DNA of 64,000 nt from Amorphochlora amoebiformis (GCA_054601695.1 BAAHQB010000065.1:124001-188000), one strand, 5' to 3'; shown: positions 13,723 through 29,773, numbered from the stretch's first letter. Made by a program: numbers and translations. Notes: generated from the letters alone by a model not told the origin.

Positions 13723-13821
13723 TAACAGACATGAGATCGTAGGCACGATTCACGTGAAGCAAGTGTACGAGATTGCCAAAATCAAGATGAGGGTAATATA
13801 ACCTAAACATGTATAATGCAA

Positions 13822-13870
<49 letters not shown>

Positions 13871-14136
13871 TCACATGAAGCAAGTGTACGAGATTGCCAA
13901 AATCAAGATGAGGATAATATAATCTATACATGTATAATGCAAAATATAACATATATATATATATATGTATATATATATGTAATATAAGTATATATATATA
14001 TATATATATGTATATATAAATATAATATATATTTTTATACATGTATGTGTTGCAATAAATGTATTACATAGTGTATCAGGACACATGTAAATATGTATAT
14101 AAAATAGTATATACATTTTCACTGTACGTAGATTTC

Positions 14137-14178
<42 letters not shown>

Positions 14179-14347
14179 GTATATATGACATATATATATA
14201 CATATATATATACTAGATATAAGATATATAATATATAAACAGGAGGACAACACGAGGAACGCTACTTTAGAAGGCATCTCTAGGACGATCGCGGCAAACT
14301 GTAGAAGTATGGGGATTAGAATTGATGCTACGCCAGATAAAATGTAA
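12701..14347 (+). CDS. Mitochondrial large-subunit ribosomal protein uL11 (MRPL11), complete
   Basis: Four exons: 12701-12775, 13072-13274, 13729-13792, 14243-14347 (TAA), total 447 nt, 148 aa, phases 0, 2 and 0. The first exon encodes [20 protein letters not shown] up to KIGQ, and exon 2 continues [20 protein letters not shown], the classic uL11 N-terminal block. Exon 2 then gives the beta part ending [20 protein letters not shown]. Exon 3 gives [20 protein letters not shown] and exon 4 the rRNA-binding C-terminal helix [17 protein letters not shown]. uL11 forms the stalk base with the GTPase-associated rRNA; the TSWYIKE and HVYEIAK-like wording is closest to mitochondrial members. There is no obvious long presequence, which is common for uL11m. 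Exon 3 is followed by a degraded tandem copy at 13871-13950. The gene is head to head with the small membrane-protein gene and converges on the ABC-F gene. Confidence 0.95.
13540..13640. repeat. (TA)n microsatellite, one of the longest in the window
   Basis: About 100 bp of nearly perfect TA in uL11m intron 2. Comparable tracts occur in almost every intron and spacer, for example 2095-2143, 24835-24890, 35279-35325, 36126-36175 and 59707-59790. Confidence 0.95.
13871..13950 (+). pseudogene. Partial copy of uL11m exon 3 with destroyed splice donor
   Basis: About 80 bp repeats 13751-13830 with few changes: the 3' two-thirds of exon 3, the donor and the first 40 nt of the intron, including the shared TGTATAATGCAAAAT. 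At the border the true exon reads AGATGAGG|GTAATA and the copy reads AGATGAGG|ATAATA, so the copy cannot act as a donor. Confidence 0.92.
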
Positions 14348-14670
14348 ACTTTGTCAGTACAACTTACAAACCATGTTTCTAGCTGGCCATGGATGGTTGT
14401 ATACATACTATATATAAGCAGCATCGCGATCTAACTAGTACTAGTAGTAACTACCAGAACTCGGATCTAGGTCACTAGACTTCTAGGACTTATTGCGGCC
14501 ATATTGAGGCTCCCCTATGCAATTAGTATTCTGGTATTAGACTTAAGTTAGTCAGGCAGCAATTCTAGCGTATTCTATTATAACTCCTTATACCAGTGAC
14601 TAGACTCCAGACAAAGCATCTACTAGTCTAGACTAAGGCACCCAGAGTTCGAATCCAGACTGGAATCAGC
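14348..14670. other. Convergent 3' spacer between uL11m and the ABC-F gene
   Basis: A 323-bp, TA-poor sequence rich in CTAG-containing words (ACTAGTACTAGTAGTAAC and similar). It should contain the 3' ends and poly(A) signals of both genes. No gene seen. Confidence 0.5.
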
Positions 14671-15095
14671 TCAAGCTGATCTATCCAGCTTCTCCAGGTT
14701 AGCTCCTCGAAGAGCCAGCATCCGTTCTCCATTGTCTGCAGGCTTGACAAGATAGCGACCTAGCTTCTTCTCAAATCGCACCTTAAGAATTAAGATAAAA
14801 ACTATCAGTGAACGAGAGTAGTAAAGAATAATTACTGAATGACTGTGACTGACCACGATGTATTCTTTCCCATTGAGCTCGCGAGTGCGTAGCTTGACGG
14901 CCGTGACGCAGTCTCCTTTTATGAGTTCTTGTCGGCTTGAGGTATCCTGTGGGGACCAAACCAACTACTTGAAAAACATTTTTATGTTAAAAATAAAGAT
15001 ACAATATGAATGTTTGTTACACACATATATATATATATATATTTATATATGCCTATATATATATAAATATGCTGATCCATACACACACACACATA

Positions 15096-15135
<40 letters not shown>

Positions 15136-15744
15136 TGGGATGTATGTGTAATATAATGTACACCTTGACTTGATGGATGGATGTTCCCTTCCCCTTCTTC
15201 CTTTCGGGAGCGTGGGGCTGGAATGCGATTGCGGGGCCTTTGTAACTATATTAGTACTAACGTAATTACATATTATGTATATGTGTTTATATATATGCAC
15301 ATACATATATATATATATATATATATTATGCATATATATATATATATGTGTGTGTACATATATACGTGAAGATGTATATTGTTTAAAGGTATATTTATAT
15401 ATAAATATATATTACTCTTAATATATTAAGTATACAATATGATAGCAAACACACATAAATATGTAACATGATAGTAAACAAACACTTATATGCGTATGTG
15501 TACATTATATATAAAGCCATATAATACTTACATATAATTATATATATATATGTATATATATTATATATATATATATATGTGTGTGTATATGTGCATATAT
15601 ATGTAAATAATATATACATAAATATGCTTATTATGTATGCTTTATATATATATATATATATATCATGTGTCTATTAGGATGACTATCTTACGCATATTTC
15701 TTCGCCTTTGAAAAGTCCTCAAATACCTTTGCCTTTCCCCCCTG

Positions 15745-15790
<46 letters not shown>

Positions 15791-16479
15791 ACCTACATAT
15801 AACATACCAATATATATATATATATATAAATATATATAGATATAATATGTTAAATATAATATGTTACTATATAACATAATCTAATAAAGTAATGCAATGT
15901 AATATCACACAACGCACATATGATATAATATATACAAAATAGGATACATTGCTATGTAAAATAACACGATGTTACTTACTGCAACAAAATATAATATTAT
16001 ACAACGTATATTACTATATAACTTAACATAATACTATAACTTAAAGCAATATAAACTAATATCATACAACGTATATTACTATGCAACATTGCATAATACA
16101 AATCGAAGAAATATAATATAATATAATATCACACAACGAATATATGTGTATATACATAAAATAATACGTTACTATACAACATAATATAATTTAAAAAGAT
16201 AATATAACATAATAGCATTAACATATTCTATTTTTTAACTAGAAGACATTATAAGATAATATCATACAACGTAGATATAGTATAATAACATATGCTGGTA
16301 TACTATAATATGATATATCACGTACCGCACGCAGCGCTAGAAATTTCTCAGCCGCTTTTTTAAGAAAATACTGGTCGTGCGATATCAATACTAAAGTACC
16401 TTCCCACTATATATATATATATGATTATAAATATATACATATGTATATGCATATACATATATATGTATATATATATATA

Positions 16480-16510
<31 letters not shown>

Positions 16511-16568
16511 CATGTACATTTTTCGTATGTTAAATATAATTTGTAAATAATTTATATTGTATATACAC

Positions 16569-16618
<50 letters not shown>

Positions 16619-18173
16619 AAGGGTTGTTGACTCAGGTGTAGGGTTAGGGTTAGGGCTAGGACTAGAGATAGTGTTACAGCTAGGGTTAGAGATGGGGTTA
16701 GGGTTAGGATTAGAGATAGGGTTAGGATTAGAGATAGGATTAGGATTAGAGATAGGATTAGGCTAGAATTAGAGATAGAGTTAGGGTTAGGATGAGAGAT
16801 AGGGTTAGGGTTAGGATTAGAGATAGGGTTGGGGTTAGGATTAGAGATAGGGTTAGGGTTAGGATTAGAGATAGAGTTAGGGTTAGATAGGATTAGGGAT
16901 TAGAGTAGGATTACGATTAGGGTTATAGGATTAGGTTAAGATTAGAGATAGGTTAGGATTAGAGATAGAGTTAGGGTTAGGATTAGGGTTAGGATTAGAT
17001 AGAGTTAGCGTTAGGATTAGAGATAGAGTTAGGGTTAGGATTAGATAGAGTTAGGGTTGGGATTAGAGATAGAGTTAGGGTTAGGATTAGAGATAGGGTT
17101 AGGGTTAGGTTAGAGATAGGGTTAGGGTTAGTTAGAATTAGGATTAGAGATAGGGTTACGGTTAGGGTTATAGGGTTAGGGTTAGGATTAGAGATAGGGT
17201 TAGGATTAGAGATAGAGTTAGGGTTAGGATTAGAGTAGAGTTATAGGGTTAGGATTAGGATTAGAGATAGGGTTAAGGTTAGGATTAGAGATAGAGTTAG
17301 GGCTAGGATTAGAGATAGGGTTAGGGTTAGGATTAGAGATATGGTTAGGGTTAGGATTAGAGATAGGGTTAGGATCAGAAAATTTCAGCATGTCTTTGTC
17401 CGAGGACCATTGACTCAGATAGGTAGGCATGTTAGGGTTAGCATTAGAGATAGAATTAGTGTTAGGATTAGAGATAGGGTTAGGGTTAGGATTAGAAATA
17501 TTGTTAGGGTCAGTATTAAAGGGCTAGGGTTAGCATTAGAGATCGAGTTTTGGGGTTTGAAATATAGGGCTAGGGTGAGGATTAGAGATAGGGTTAGGGT
17601 TAGCATTAGAGATAGGGTTAGGGTTAGGATAATAGTAGGGGTACCTTCGGAAGTGCTGTGGCAAATGCCTCAACCTAAATATATATTTTAAGGATATATA
17701 TGTAATCTTAAATATACATATATATATATGTATAAATCTTTTTTTTTTAAGGCAAATTTATGTGGGAATATATAATACCTTTTTAGGCAAATTTGTGTGT
17801 GAATCGGAAGGAATATGAAATATATATATTATATATATATATATATATATATGTTATATAGATAAATATATGTATATGTATCCATTTTCGAAACACACAT
17901 ACATATAAATGTTTTACGTAGATAAATATACGTGTACACAATTATGCATGTATAGAATTGTTAACATATTTCTTTCGATTTATATTTATTATTAAATTTC
18001 CTCGTATATATATATACATTACACATTTATGCATATGTATATATATATACATATTTATATATATATATATATAGATTATATGATATATATATATATGTAT
18101 ATATATTATACATACTATATATATATATATATGATGTATAAAAATATATATCATATATATACATATATATATA

Positions 18174-18205
<32 letters not shown>

Positions 18206-18336
18206 GTTATATATTATATATATATATATATATATACATATATATGTATTGGTTTTTATGTGGAATAAGATATATACCGTTTGGAGATCAAGATGGTTCG
18301 TAGGCTCGTCCATAATCACCTATATTAAGAGTGTAC

Positions 18337-18367
<31 letters not shown>

Positions 18368-18412
18368 ACATATATATATGTATGCATGTATATACGTGTA
18401 TACGTATATACA

Positions 18413-18450
<38 letters not shown>

Positions 18451-18476
18451 TGTTCCATTTGCACAGATATATATAC

Positions 18477-18514
<38 letters not shown>

Positions 18515-18565
18515 GTATATATATATATATATTTGTGCACCTAGGTTTACATTTCTACAAACATG

Positions 18566-18603
<38 letters not shown>

Positions 18604-18629
18604 TGTTCCATTTGCACAGATATATATAC

Positions 18630-18713
<84 letters not shown>

Positions 18714-19026
18714 TTGTGCACCTAGGTTTACATTTCTACAAACATGTATATGTGTGTGTACATATACATGTATATATATATGTATTATATATATATATAT
18801 ATATTACAATATATATATACATATATATACGTATGTATGTGTATATATATATATATCTATTATATATGGATACATATGAGATAGGATTACATATACGAGA
18901 GACGTGGATATAAAATACATATAAAAAATACATATATATATATATGATATACGTAAATATATATATATATATATATACATTTATTATTCTATATATGTAT
19001 ATGTTTAACGTGTACATATATGTATA

Positions 19027-19059
<33 letters not shown>

Positions 19060-19869
19060 GTATATATTATATACATATATAATCGTTATATATATATATA
19101 TGTATGTATATATGTACACAAAATAAGAATCTTTACAATTCTTTCATACATATGCTATAACATATACATACATATACATATATTCAAATATATATATACA
19201 TATTATATATATATACACATATATATATATATATTAGTACCACATGTGGACGATTCTGCATCGCTACTGCGAGAGCAACTCGAGCCTTCTGACCGCCCGA
19301 TCTTTTGATGTATACAAATAAATCTATATATATATATATGCATATCTATATAAATATATATATACATGAATGTATGGTATGTATTTGATTACTTATATGC
19401 AATCTGCCTAAGTATTACACCATGTACCTGTAAATTTATTGATAAAATTACATGCGTGTATATGTATATGTATATAAATATGTATATGTATGTATATATA
19501 TACATATATAGATAGATATTCATATAAATAAATATAGACGTATATGTATATTACATATATATTTATATACAATGTATATATATATATATATATATTGCAT
19601 GTACATGCCTATATAGTACATAGAAATTCATACACCAATGGATATGCATGTTTCAACATAGACATATACACACCTTACATGTACCAAATATGCATACATA
19701 AACCTAAATTCAATCAAAATATGATTTACACACATAATATGTACACATATAATATATACTATATATTATATATATGGATATTACAGATGAGATATCGGGC
19801 GATTCTGCCGGGATCCCGTGATGCCAAACCGTGACAAGTGGTTTCGAACTTCGTTGTCCACGCTATAAT

Positions 19870-19900
<31 letters not shown>

Positions 19901-19955
19901 GTATATATATACACTATATATACACACATGTATATATATATATATGCATATATAT

Positions 19956-19998
<43 letters not shown>

Positions 19999-20019
19999 CC
20001 ACGCTGCAATATAGATGAT

Positions 20020-20052
<33 letters not shown>

Positions 20053-20739
20053 ATATATATATATGTAATGTAGCATGCCTTCTACCCATTTAGATATATA
20101 TGGTTATATATATATATACATATATATATATACATATATATATATGTACATACACAACATATGCACATATTCACCTTGCTGTCCACGTTATAAATGTATA
20201 TATGCATCATCATATACATATTTATATGGTCATATATGCATATCATACACATATATAACCTCGTCTTGCACGTTATAAGTGTGTGTGTGTATATATGCAT
20301 CATTTATATGTTTTTTGTAGATACACATATACCTTTCGGCTTACACTGGAAGTGAATACATATGCATCATGTATATTTATATGTGCGCGCATATTGTACA
20401 TATATATATGTATAATTATATATGTATGTATGTATTTATATATGTATATATATATATATATGTATATATTGAGATTCAGAGATGGAGGAGGCCGGAATAA
20501 GGGTATACTACATACATATGTATAATATATATATATATAATATAATATATACATACATAGATTTATTATCATCATTCAACTCTCACGTTTGGTACGAGTT
20601 TCGTTTTGATATCTAAGTAAAATATGGATATATATATGTGTATATATGCATATATATAAATCAATACCTCGCTTCGTTCAACCCCTCCTGCAGTCTTTCC
20701 TATATATATGTATATATATATATATGTGTGTATATGTAT

Positions 20740-20776
<37 letters not shown>

Positions 20777-20810
20777 AATATATACACATATATATATGTA
20801 TATATACGTA

Positions 20811-20850
<40 letters not shown>

Positions 20851-21448
20851 ATATATATATATATATATAACATATATATGTGTGTATATATATACGTATA
20901 TACATATATGTATATAATATATATAAGTATATACATATATGTATATATTTATAGTGTTTGTACATATGACTGTTGTGATTGATATGTGTGTATATACATT
21001 CTAATATATGCATATATAAATAAACATATATATATATATATATATATACATATATACATATCATAATTATTCTAATATATTTATATATTTATTGCACTTC
21101 ACATACATATGTTAATATTTTATTTGTTTTTATATACTGAATCACTATACGAATGCACACATACGTGCATATCAAAATCACCGCAATCACTATATATATA
21201 TATATATGAACATATATATATATATATATATATATATCTATATGCAAAACACATGCAATACTCCGTACCCCTCTGGCTCTCCGAGCGGCCAGAGCTGCCA
21301 TAGCTCGCGCCATAGCCGGCTTTTTAATCACGTCCCATCCTATTACAAAATAACGTAATTTAAATATACATTACAAATATACTAATTTTTAAATCACTTT
21401 CCATCCTATGACAATATAATGTCATCAAGTATACATTGTATACATATC

Positions 21449-21480
<32 letters not shown>

Positions 21481-21951
21481 ATAGATTATATATATATATA
21501 TAAATATACATGTAAATATAATGATATATATACACATACATGTATTTATGTGTACATATTTACATATATATATATTATACATATATGTATATATTATATA
21601 TATATATGTATATAGAGTTTAAAAAGCTCACCGGAGAGACTTCCATTGAGGTTGAGGATATCCTGGGTACAATATGTATATATAGATATATATATATGTA
21701 TATATATATAGAAATATATAGATTTTATATCTATATATGTAGAAATCTATAAGTTTTTTACTATATACATATACGTAGACATAAATAAAAACACACGTAT
21801 ACATACATACATACATATTTTCATATATTAGTATATGCTATATAATACATATATATATGTATGTATATATATACATATACATACACATACATATATAAAT
21901 AAACATATACATATACATATGTATATGTATACATATATGTATTACATACAA

Positions 21952-21995
<44 letters not shown>

Positions 21996-22511
21996 TATAT
22001 TACATATATATATATATACAAATCCATACTAAATCCACATGCATTATATTGCATATATAAAAAACACACACACACAGTTTATAACAATACACTCACATAT
22101 ATATATATATATATATATTATACATACACATACATACATATACACATACACATATACATGCAGAAATATACATGAATACCTGCTGGGCATACGTTGCAAT
22201 ACGTACATTCGCCCGCCGTATTCGCCCTGCCGTCGGCTGAAGCTTTCCGGACATCAACTGACGCATCAAGACGCAATATATATGTATACAGACATATTGT
22301 ATGGTTAGTCTAGAATCTCTGTCAATCCTTAGCGAGTTCCTGTATATTATCATTACTATTATTATTATTATTATTGTTGTTACTTATACATCTCGATTTT
22401 TATGATTTTGTGAGATGGATATGTACAGGGAAATGTTCATATCGTAGCAGCAAAATAAATACCACAATCGAGGAGTAGATATCTTTACAGTTTCGAAAAT
22501 CGTCATACGTG

Positions 22512-22549
<38 letters not shown>

Positions 22550-22554
22550 TGTAA

Positions 22555-22586
<32 letters not shown>

Positions 22587-23365
22587 GAATATATATCTTT
22601 TTAAGATACTATGTACATACACACACATAAACATACGTAAAAACGCTTCCACATATATATATATATATACATATAAAACATAAATATGTATATATATATA
22701 TATAGATATACATACACACATGTATCCCCACGGTATATACACGACCGAATACACCCATCTCTCTCACCCCCACAAGCGTAGATTTTCCAACCCCATTTGC
22801 CCCGAGCACTCCCAGTCGAGTTTGGGGGAAAATGCTTAAGTCGAGCCCTTCGAACAGCAATGGAGGCTTCCCCCCTCCGGTTTTGGGTTCGGGGTGACGG
22901 AAGGCGACCTGGTATATCACGTGTAAATTCTTTTTTTTAAATTTTGTGTGTGTGTGTTATTTTTTCTTTCTGAGATTTCTTTGATACACCACACACAAAT
23001 ACAATGTACATATATATATATATATACATATATCTGTATATTTGTCAACTTATATTTATACATATATACATGTTTGTACAATATGTATATATATATTATA
23101 TATATAATATATATATATATATATGATATATATATATATGTATATATATATAATGTATATATATATACATATAAATATATATATATATATATATATAATA
23201 CATATATATATATATATATAATTAATATATATATATATATATATAATACATACATATATATATATAATACATAAATATAATATATTTATATAATTCACAT
23301 ACAACATATAGCATATATAATATAATATTATATATATACACACATATATACACATATATATATAC

Positions 23366-23406
<41 letters not shown>

Positions 23407-23452
23407 ATGTTATAACGTACTTACAATTACATATATATATATATATGCATAC

Positions 23453-23490
<38 letters not shown>

Positions 23491-24829
23491 GTTTATATAA
23501 TATGTAACATATATATATATATATATATATGTATAAATGTGGTATAACATATACATATATATATATATATATGTATATATGTATAGAAATATAATATATA
23601 CATATAGATTATAATATATATATATACGTATATATATATATGTATATATCATTAGACAGTATTATAGATAGATATTACGCACCGAGGAAAGTTTTATGAG
23701 ACATTTTTCGTTTTCAGTCTTGGGGAGGACACTGAGTTATTGCATCCACAAATACGTAAATATATGTATGTATGTATATATATATATATATATATGTAAA
23801 TATTTATGTCTACACGTTTTTATTTAGGTGTATATTTTTAAAATGAACATATATATATGTTGATATATATATATATATATGTGTATGTATACTTGTGTAA
23901 ATATATATATATTATGTACATATACACACACATATATATATATATGTATATTTATATATATATATATATATATGTATATAATATATATATGTATATACAT
24001 ATATATATTTATATTATACATATATATATATATATATAGTATTACATACATACACCATACTCATTGTATATACATAATACACACACACATATATATATAT
24101 ATATATACATATATATAATGTATATATGTATGCATATATACATATATATATATATATACCTGCTGAATACAAACACATATACATATCATTGTAGACTTAT
24201 TTCCGCGTTTCCACATTTGAATATACATACGTAGTTGACTACCCAGCGGGAGGGAGTCTCATAAGGCTGTTTTTAGGTGTTTTCGGAGGAGGGAGAAGGT
24301 CTGGCGTACTTGTTAGACCGGAATTTACCAGTCGACTTCGAGCACGCGATATAGTGCCCTGTATATATATATATATATATGTATTATAATATATATATGT
24401 ATTACATATAGATATATTTATGTCTATGATATATATATATATATTTATATATATATGCACATACTAATAATATAGTTTTGAAAACACATGTATATATCTG
24501 TATTTATATATATATATATACATATCGTTATATGCATATATATATATATATATATGTAAATATATATGTATGTAAGGGTTAGGGTTTAAGTTAGCCTCAC
24601 GATTAGATATATACACTATTTATGTACGTATACATATATATATATATATAGATATACATATATTGTGCATTATATTTTCATACATATAAATAGTACACAT
24701 ATAGATATATATGGACCTATGACATACACATAATCCTTATTGATACCTTAGCTGCCAATATGTCTGCTTTAGCCTTCATCCCTGCTAAACGTGCATGCTT
24801 CCGACGGGCTGCAGCCTGTATTAGTAGTA

Positions 24830-24893
<64 letters not shown>

Positions 24894-24956
24894 ACATTCA
24901 AACTATATACATTATATAATATATATATATATAGATATACTATACACATCTCATAC

Positions 24957-24988
<32 letters not shown>

Positions 24989-25865
24989 TTAATATGTATA
25001 GAGGCACCATCTATAGGTATTGATAGAGAGTAGAAAACATAGCACTAAAGATTGAGGGATCGCTAGAGTTCGTACTACCCGGTACGGTACTACCGGATAT
25101 TACCCGCTAGTACCGGGCTTCAGGCTATTGGATGACAAACGTCACACCCGTCAAGCTCCAGAACCTTCCCAGAAGATTCGAGAGAGTTCGAAAAAGCGCG
25201 TAGTTTTAGAATATTCAATGCATACATACCAGCTCTGCCCAACTAACCTAGTCATCACCCAAACGGACTTCAATCAAATCCTGGACTACCTATCGGTTTA
25301 CTATACCGCAGCGTTAACAGTACACATACTGTTTTTTTATATGTATACATGTATATGTAATATATATATATTTATATTATATATATATATATGGATATAT
25401 ATTATATACGTGTGCAAATATGTACATGTATGCGTTCATGTATGTGTATCTCTACGTATTTATGCGTAAGTATAACTATATACTATGTCTAATTTACTGT
25501 GTATAAGTATAGTTTTACATATATTAATATAACTAGCCTGATGCTGAGCTTGGGTATGGAGAAAGGAATCGTAATTACCTGCATACAATATATATGTATA
25601 CGCGACATACATCATTATGTTTACGTACATATATAAACATATATACAATCAAGAAAATTCTCATACATACAAAAATTTACAATGATACACTTTTATTATA
25701 TTTTGAGAGAGGAGGAGAGAGGAAGTGAGTGAGAGACATACACGCGGTGAGAGAAGGGAGATAGACAGGGCCCCAATCTTAACCTATGGCTAAGGTGGTG
25801 CCCACTTTAAGCATATAGCCAAGGTGGATGAGATCTTAGATAGAGATGGAGAAAAATTATACATA

Positions 25866-25904
<39 letters not shown>

Positions 25905-26332
25905 CTTTATATATATATATATATAATATATATATATGTGTATATATATATATACATGCATATGTATATAAATATATATATGCATATGTAACATACACAT
26001 ATATCAAATATATATATGTACACGTATATCTTCGTATATCTCTGTATGAACATACATATATAGAGGCTTTATATATATATATATATATATATACGTTTAT
26101 ATATATATATATACATATATATATGTATATACATATATATATATGTACACTATATACATACCACGGTGAGATACTAAAGTGCTTTCCCCCTCCACAATAT
26201 GCAGTGTGTCTGTACTTACTTCATTAAGAAATGCCCTAAATATATATACATATATGTGTATACATATTACAATTTCCAGCGCAGCATGCAGTGTATCTGA
26301 ACTTCCTTCATTAAGAAATGCCCTAAACATAT

Positions 26333-26374
<42 letters not shown>

Positions 26375-26473
26375 TGTATATATACATGTATATATATACA
26401 TATATGTTCTGCGCAGCATGGAGTGTGTCTGTACTTAATTCTTTTAGAATAGCCTTATATATACACACATGTA

Positions 26474-26511
<38 letters not shown>

Positions 26512-27405
26512 GTGTGTATATAGACATACTTACATGTATACATGTGTGATATATGTATGTATGACTAGTATTCATGTAGCCTTTTTCTTTATACATATAT
26601 TCACACAAATTGTACTTGCCATGAACTGTAGTACATATTCATATATATATATATATATATACATGTATATATTACATATAAAAGTATAATATCTATGTAC
26701 ATATATATACACATAATATACTTGTATGTATACTTATACATACATGTATATATATATGCATATATACACATATAATTTATACACTATTCATACATACATT
26801 ACTTACATGATCTGAATTCCTACCCTGCTAATTTAATCCTTGTGACTATGATTGATAATATATGTGTATTCTGTTATATATATATATATATATATTATCA
26901 TATATGTCCATAAGTGCATACATAAATACATATAACACACAATTATACATAGATATCATCTGCATGTAATATACTTGTAAAATATGCACATGCCATACCG
27001 ATCATGTGAAACGACGACAACAGTAGCAGGGTAGGAGTTCAGGTAGTCTTGTAGCCAGAGCGTTGTCGGGAGATCCAAGTGGTTCGTCGGCTCATCTACC
27101 GAAATTTAAAATTTGAAATTCGGAAAAAAAAAATCAAATTCAAATTCAATTTTGATTTCTCCTCTCTCTTCCTTCCTCGCTTTTCTCTGTAAATGTAAGG
27201 TCTATATTAAAAATGGGACTGTGTATTTATTTCTTGTACGTTTACACGTGGATGTAATATATTATATATATGTATATATATAATAATATATACACTAATA
27301 TGATGTAGAACACATGTACATAGTATATACAGATATATGCATGTACATATTTATAGATTATACAAATGTATGAGTATACACACACATATGTATCGTATTA
27401 CATAC

Positions 27406-27439
<34 letters not shown>

Positions 27440-27553
27440 CTATTTATACATGTGTGTGTGTAGATGTCTCATGTTCCCTCTCGACATACCGAGAAGGAGG
27501 AGGTCAGGCCGAATAAATAACGCTCGGGCCAACGCTGCGCGCATTAGCCAGCC

Positions 27554-27594
<41 letters not shown>

Positions 27595-27722
27595 TATATA
27601 CGTACATACATAAGTGTATAATATGCATATAGCATGAACACACGCACGCGCACAAATAATCATACGAATACATACATTCTATATTTACATGTATAGCTGT
27701 GACTCATGTTTAGCTTTAGTAT

Positions 27723-27754
<32 letters not shown>

Positions 27755-28014
27755 CCCCGGATAGGGTGGAGGTTGGTCGGTTTTGCATTTCGTGTGTAAA
27801 TCCTAATCCGGACAGAATCTTACCAGCACGAGCTTCCTATTAATTATGAAAAAATTGGGTAGTTACAAATTTATTTAAATATATATATATATATATATAT
27901 ATGTACATAGTGTATGTAATTTTTATATTTACATATGTGTATATTACCACACAACATATACATATATATATATATATATGTATGTATAATATATATATAT
28001 AATATATATATATA

Positions 28015-28053
<39 letters not shown>

Positions 28054-28316
28054 TGATGGATGTATTCTTCGTATATAAATATGTGTATATTTGTATAGAT
28101 ATGTGTATATGCAGATATATACACATATACACATATATACAATCATATCCGTATATACAAGAAGATTTGTGTATCACATACATAATAATATGTGCATTCA
28201 TATATATAATATATATATATGTTAACTTGATACCGCAGAGTCTGCTTGTATCGCCTCGAGGCGGTCTGAGGTTTAAGAAAATAATTATACAATACGTCCA
28301 ATTATATATTTTACGA

Positions 28317-28347
<31 letters not shown>

Positions 28348-28415
28348 TTAAATGTATATGTGTATGTGGAATATGTATATGTATATATATATATATATAT
28401 ATGTAAATAGCATAT

Positions 28416-28450
<35 letters not shown>

Positions 28451-28938
28451 GTATACATGTACACATATATACATTTGTGCATGCATGATACATATATATA
28501 TATATATGTATATATGTATACATATATATATATATATGTGTGTGTGTAAAAATATATACTTACATGTATATATATATATACATATATATATATATGCACA
28601 TTTATATAGAGTGTAACCACCAATGTACAAACGCTTACAAGTGAATGTATATGATACTAGTATAAATACACACATATACATAAATATAAACAAATACACA
28701 CATACGTACATAAATATATACACACATATATATATATATCATATCTACATACACATACATATATTTACATAAGTAGTACATGCGTACTAATGTACATTTA
28801 CATCCATATGTTCAAGTTTAAGGTTAGAAGAGTTACGATTGGAGATATGGTTAGGTTTGGGTTAGGTAGGGTAGCCTTGTGGTAAAAGTGTTAGGGTTAG
28901 ACTTAACCTTGGATACGCTCAAGTCGAGTCTCTACATT

Positions 28939-28979
<41 letters not shown>

Positions 28980-29268
28980 CCTATATTATAGAATACATTT
29001 ATGTTCAGTACGTGTAAAGTATGACGAAGTATGACGATATGTGTTTTCATATGTATACATATTGTGCGCATATATATGTAATATTATACAGATCAGATTA
29101 TACATCAGGGAATTTTTATAATTATATTTACATATAAGCACGAATATACACACACATATATATATACATATATATATATATATGTGGGTGTGCGTGTACG
29201 TGTATGTAATAAATATATTTACATCCATATGCACACACAAATACATATACATACATATATATATATAT

Positions 29269-29315
<47 letters not shown>

Positions 29316-29742
29316 GTAATCCATACATATAAGATATACATACTTCATCTCCCACGTCTTCCCACAGGTCAATAGCAGCCCCACGAGCTGCCCCCTCTCC
29401 ACTACACAACATGGAAATAAGTCATTAGAATTAGCATTGGGATGAGGGAGGTCATTAATTAGAGGAAAGATAGATATATTTAGAGAGAGAGAGAGATATG
29501 AGGAAAGAGTGGGAAGAGAGTAAAGATAAGAGGCAGAGAGACGGACACCAGGAAAAGAGTGAGAGGGGGAAAAGAGGGAGAAAGAAAGAGAGAGAGTGAT
29601 AGACAGGGAAAGAGAGAAGAGAGTAGAGGAGAGAGCGGGGAAGAGGGGGGGGAGAGAGAAATGGGGGAACCTAGAATCGTCGGAAGCTAGGCTTGCGCCT
29701 TTCTCTGCGTCTGCACCTGCCTGAAATGTAGGTAAATATATG

Positions 29743-29773
<31 letters not shown>

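Noticed and set aside
16557-17691. Frames reading as GLGLGLEIG or VRIRDRVRV repeats
   Set aside because: Translations of the degenerate TTAGGG array inside an ABC-F intron.
20587-20612. Possible 26-nt ABC-F exon between AG and GT
   Set aside because: Including it breaks the phase; exon 20668-20699 joins directly to 19785-19862 in the frame of the conserved RNHL block.
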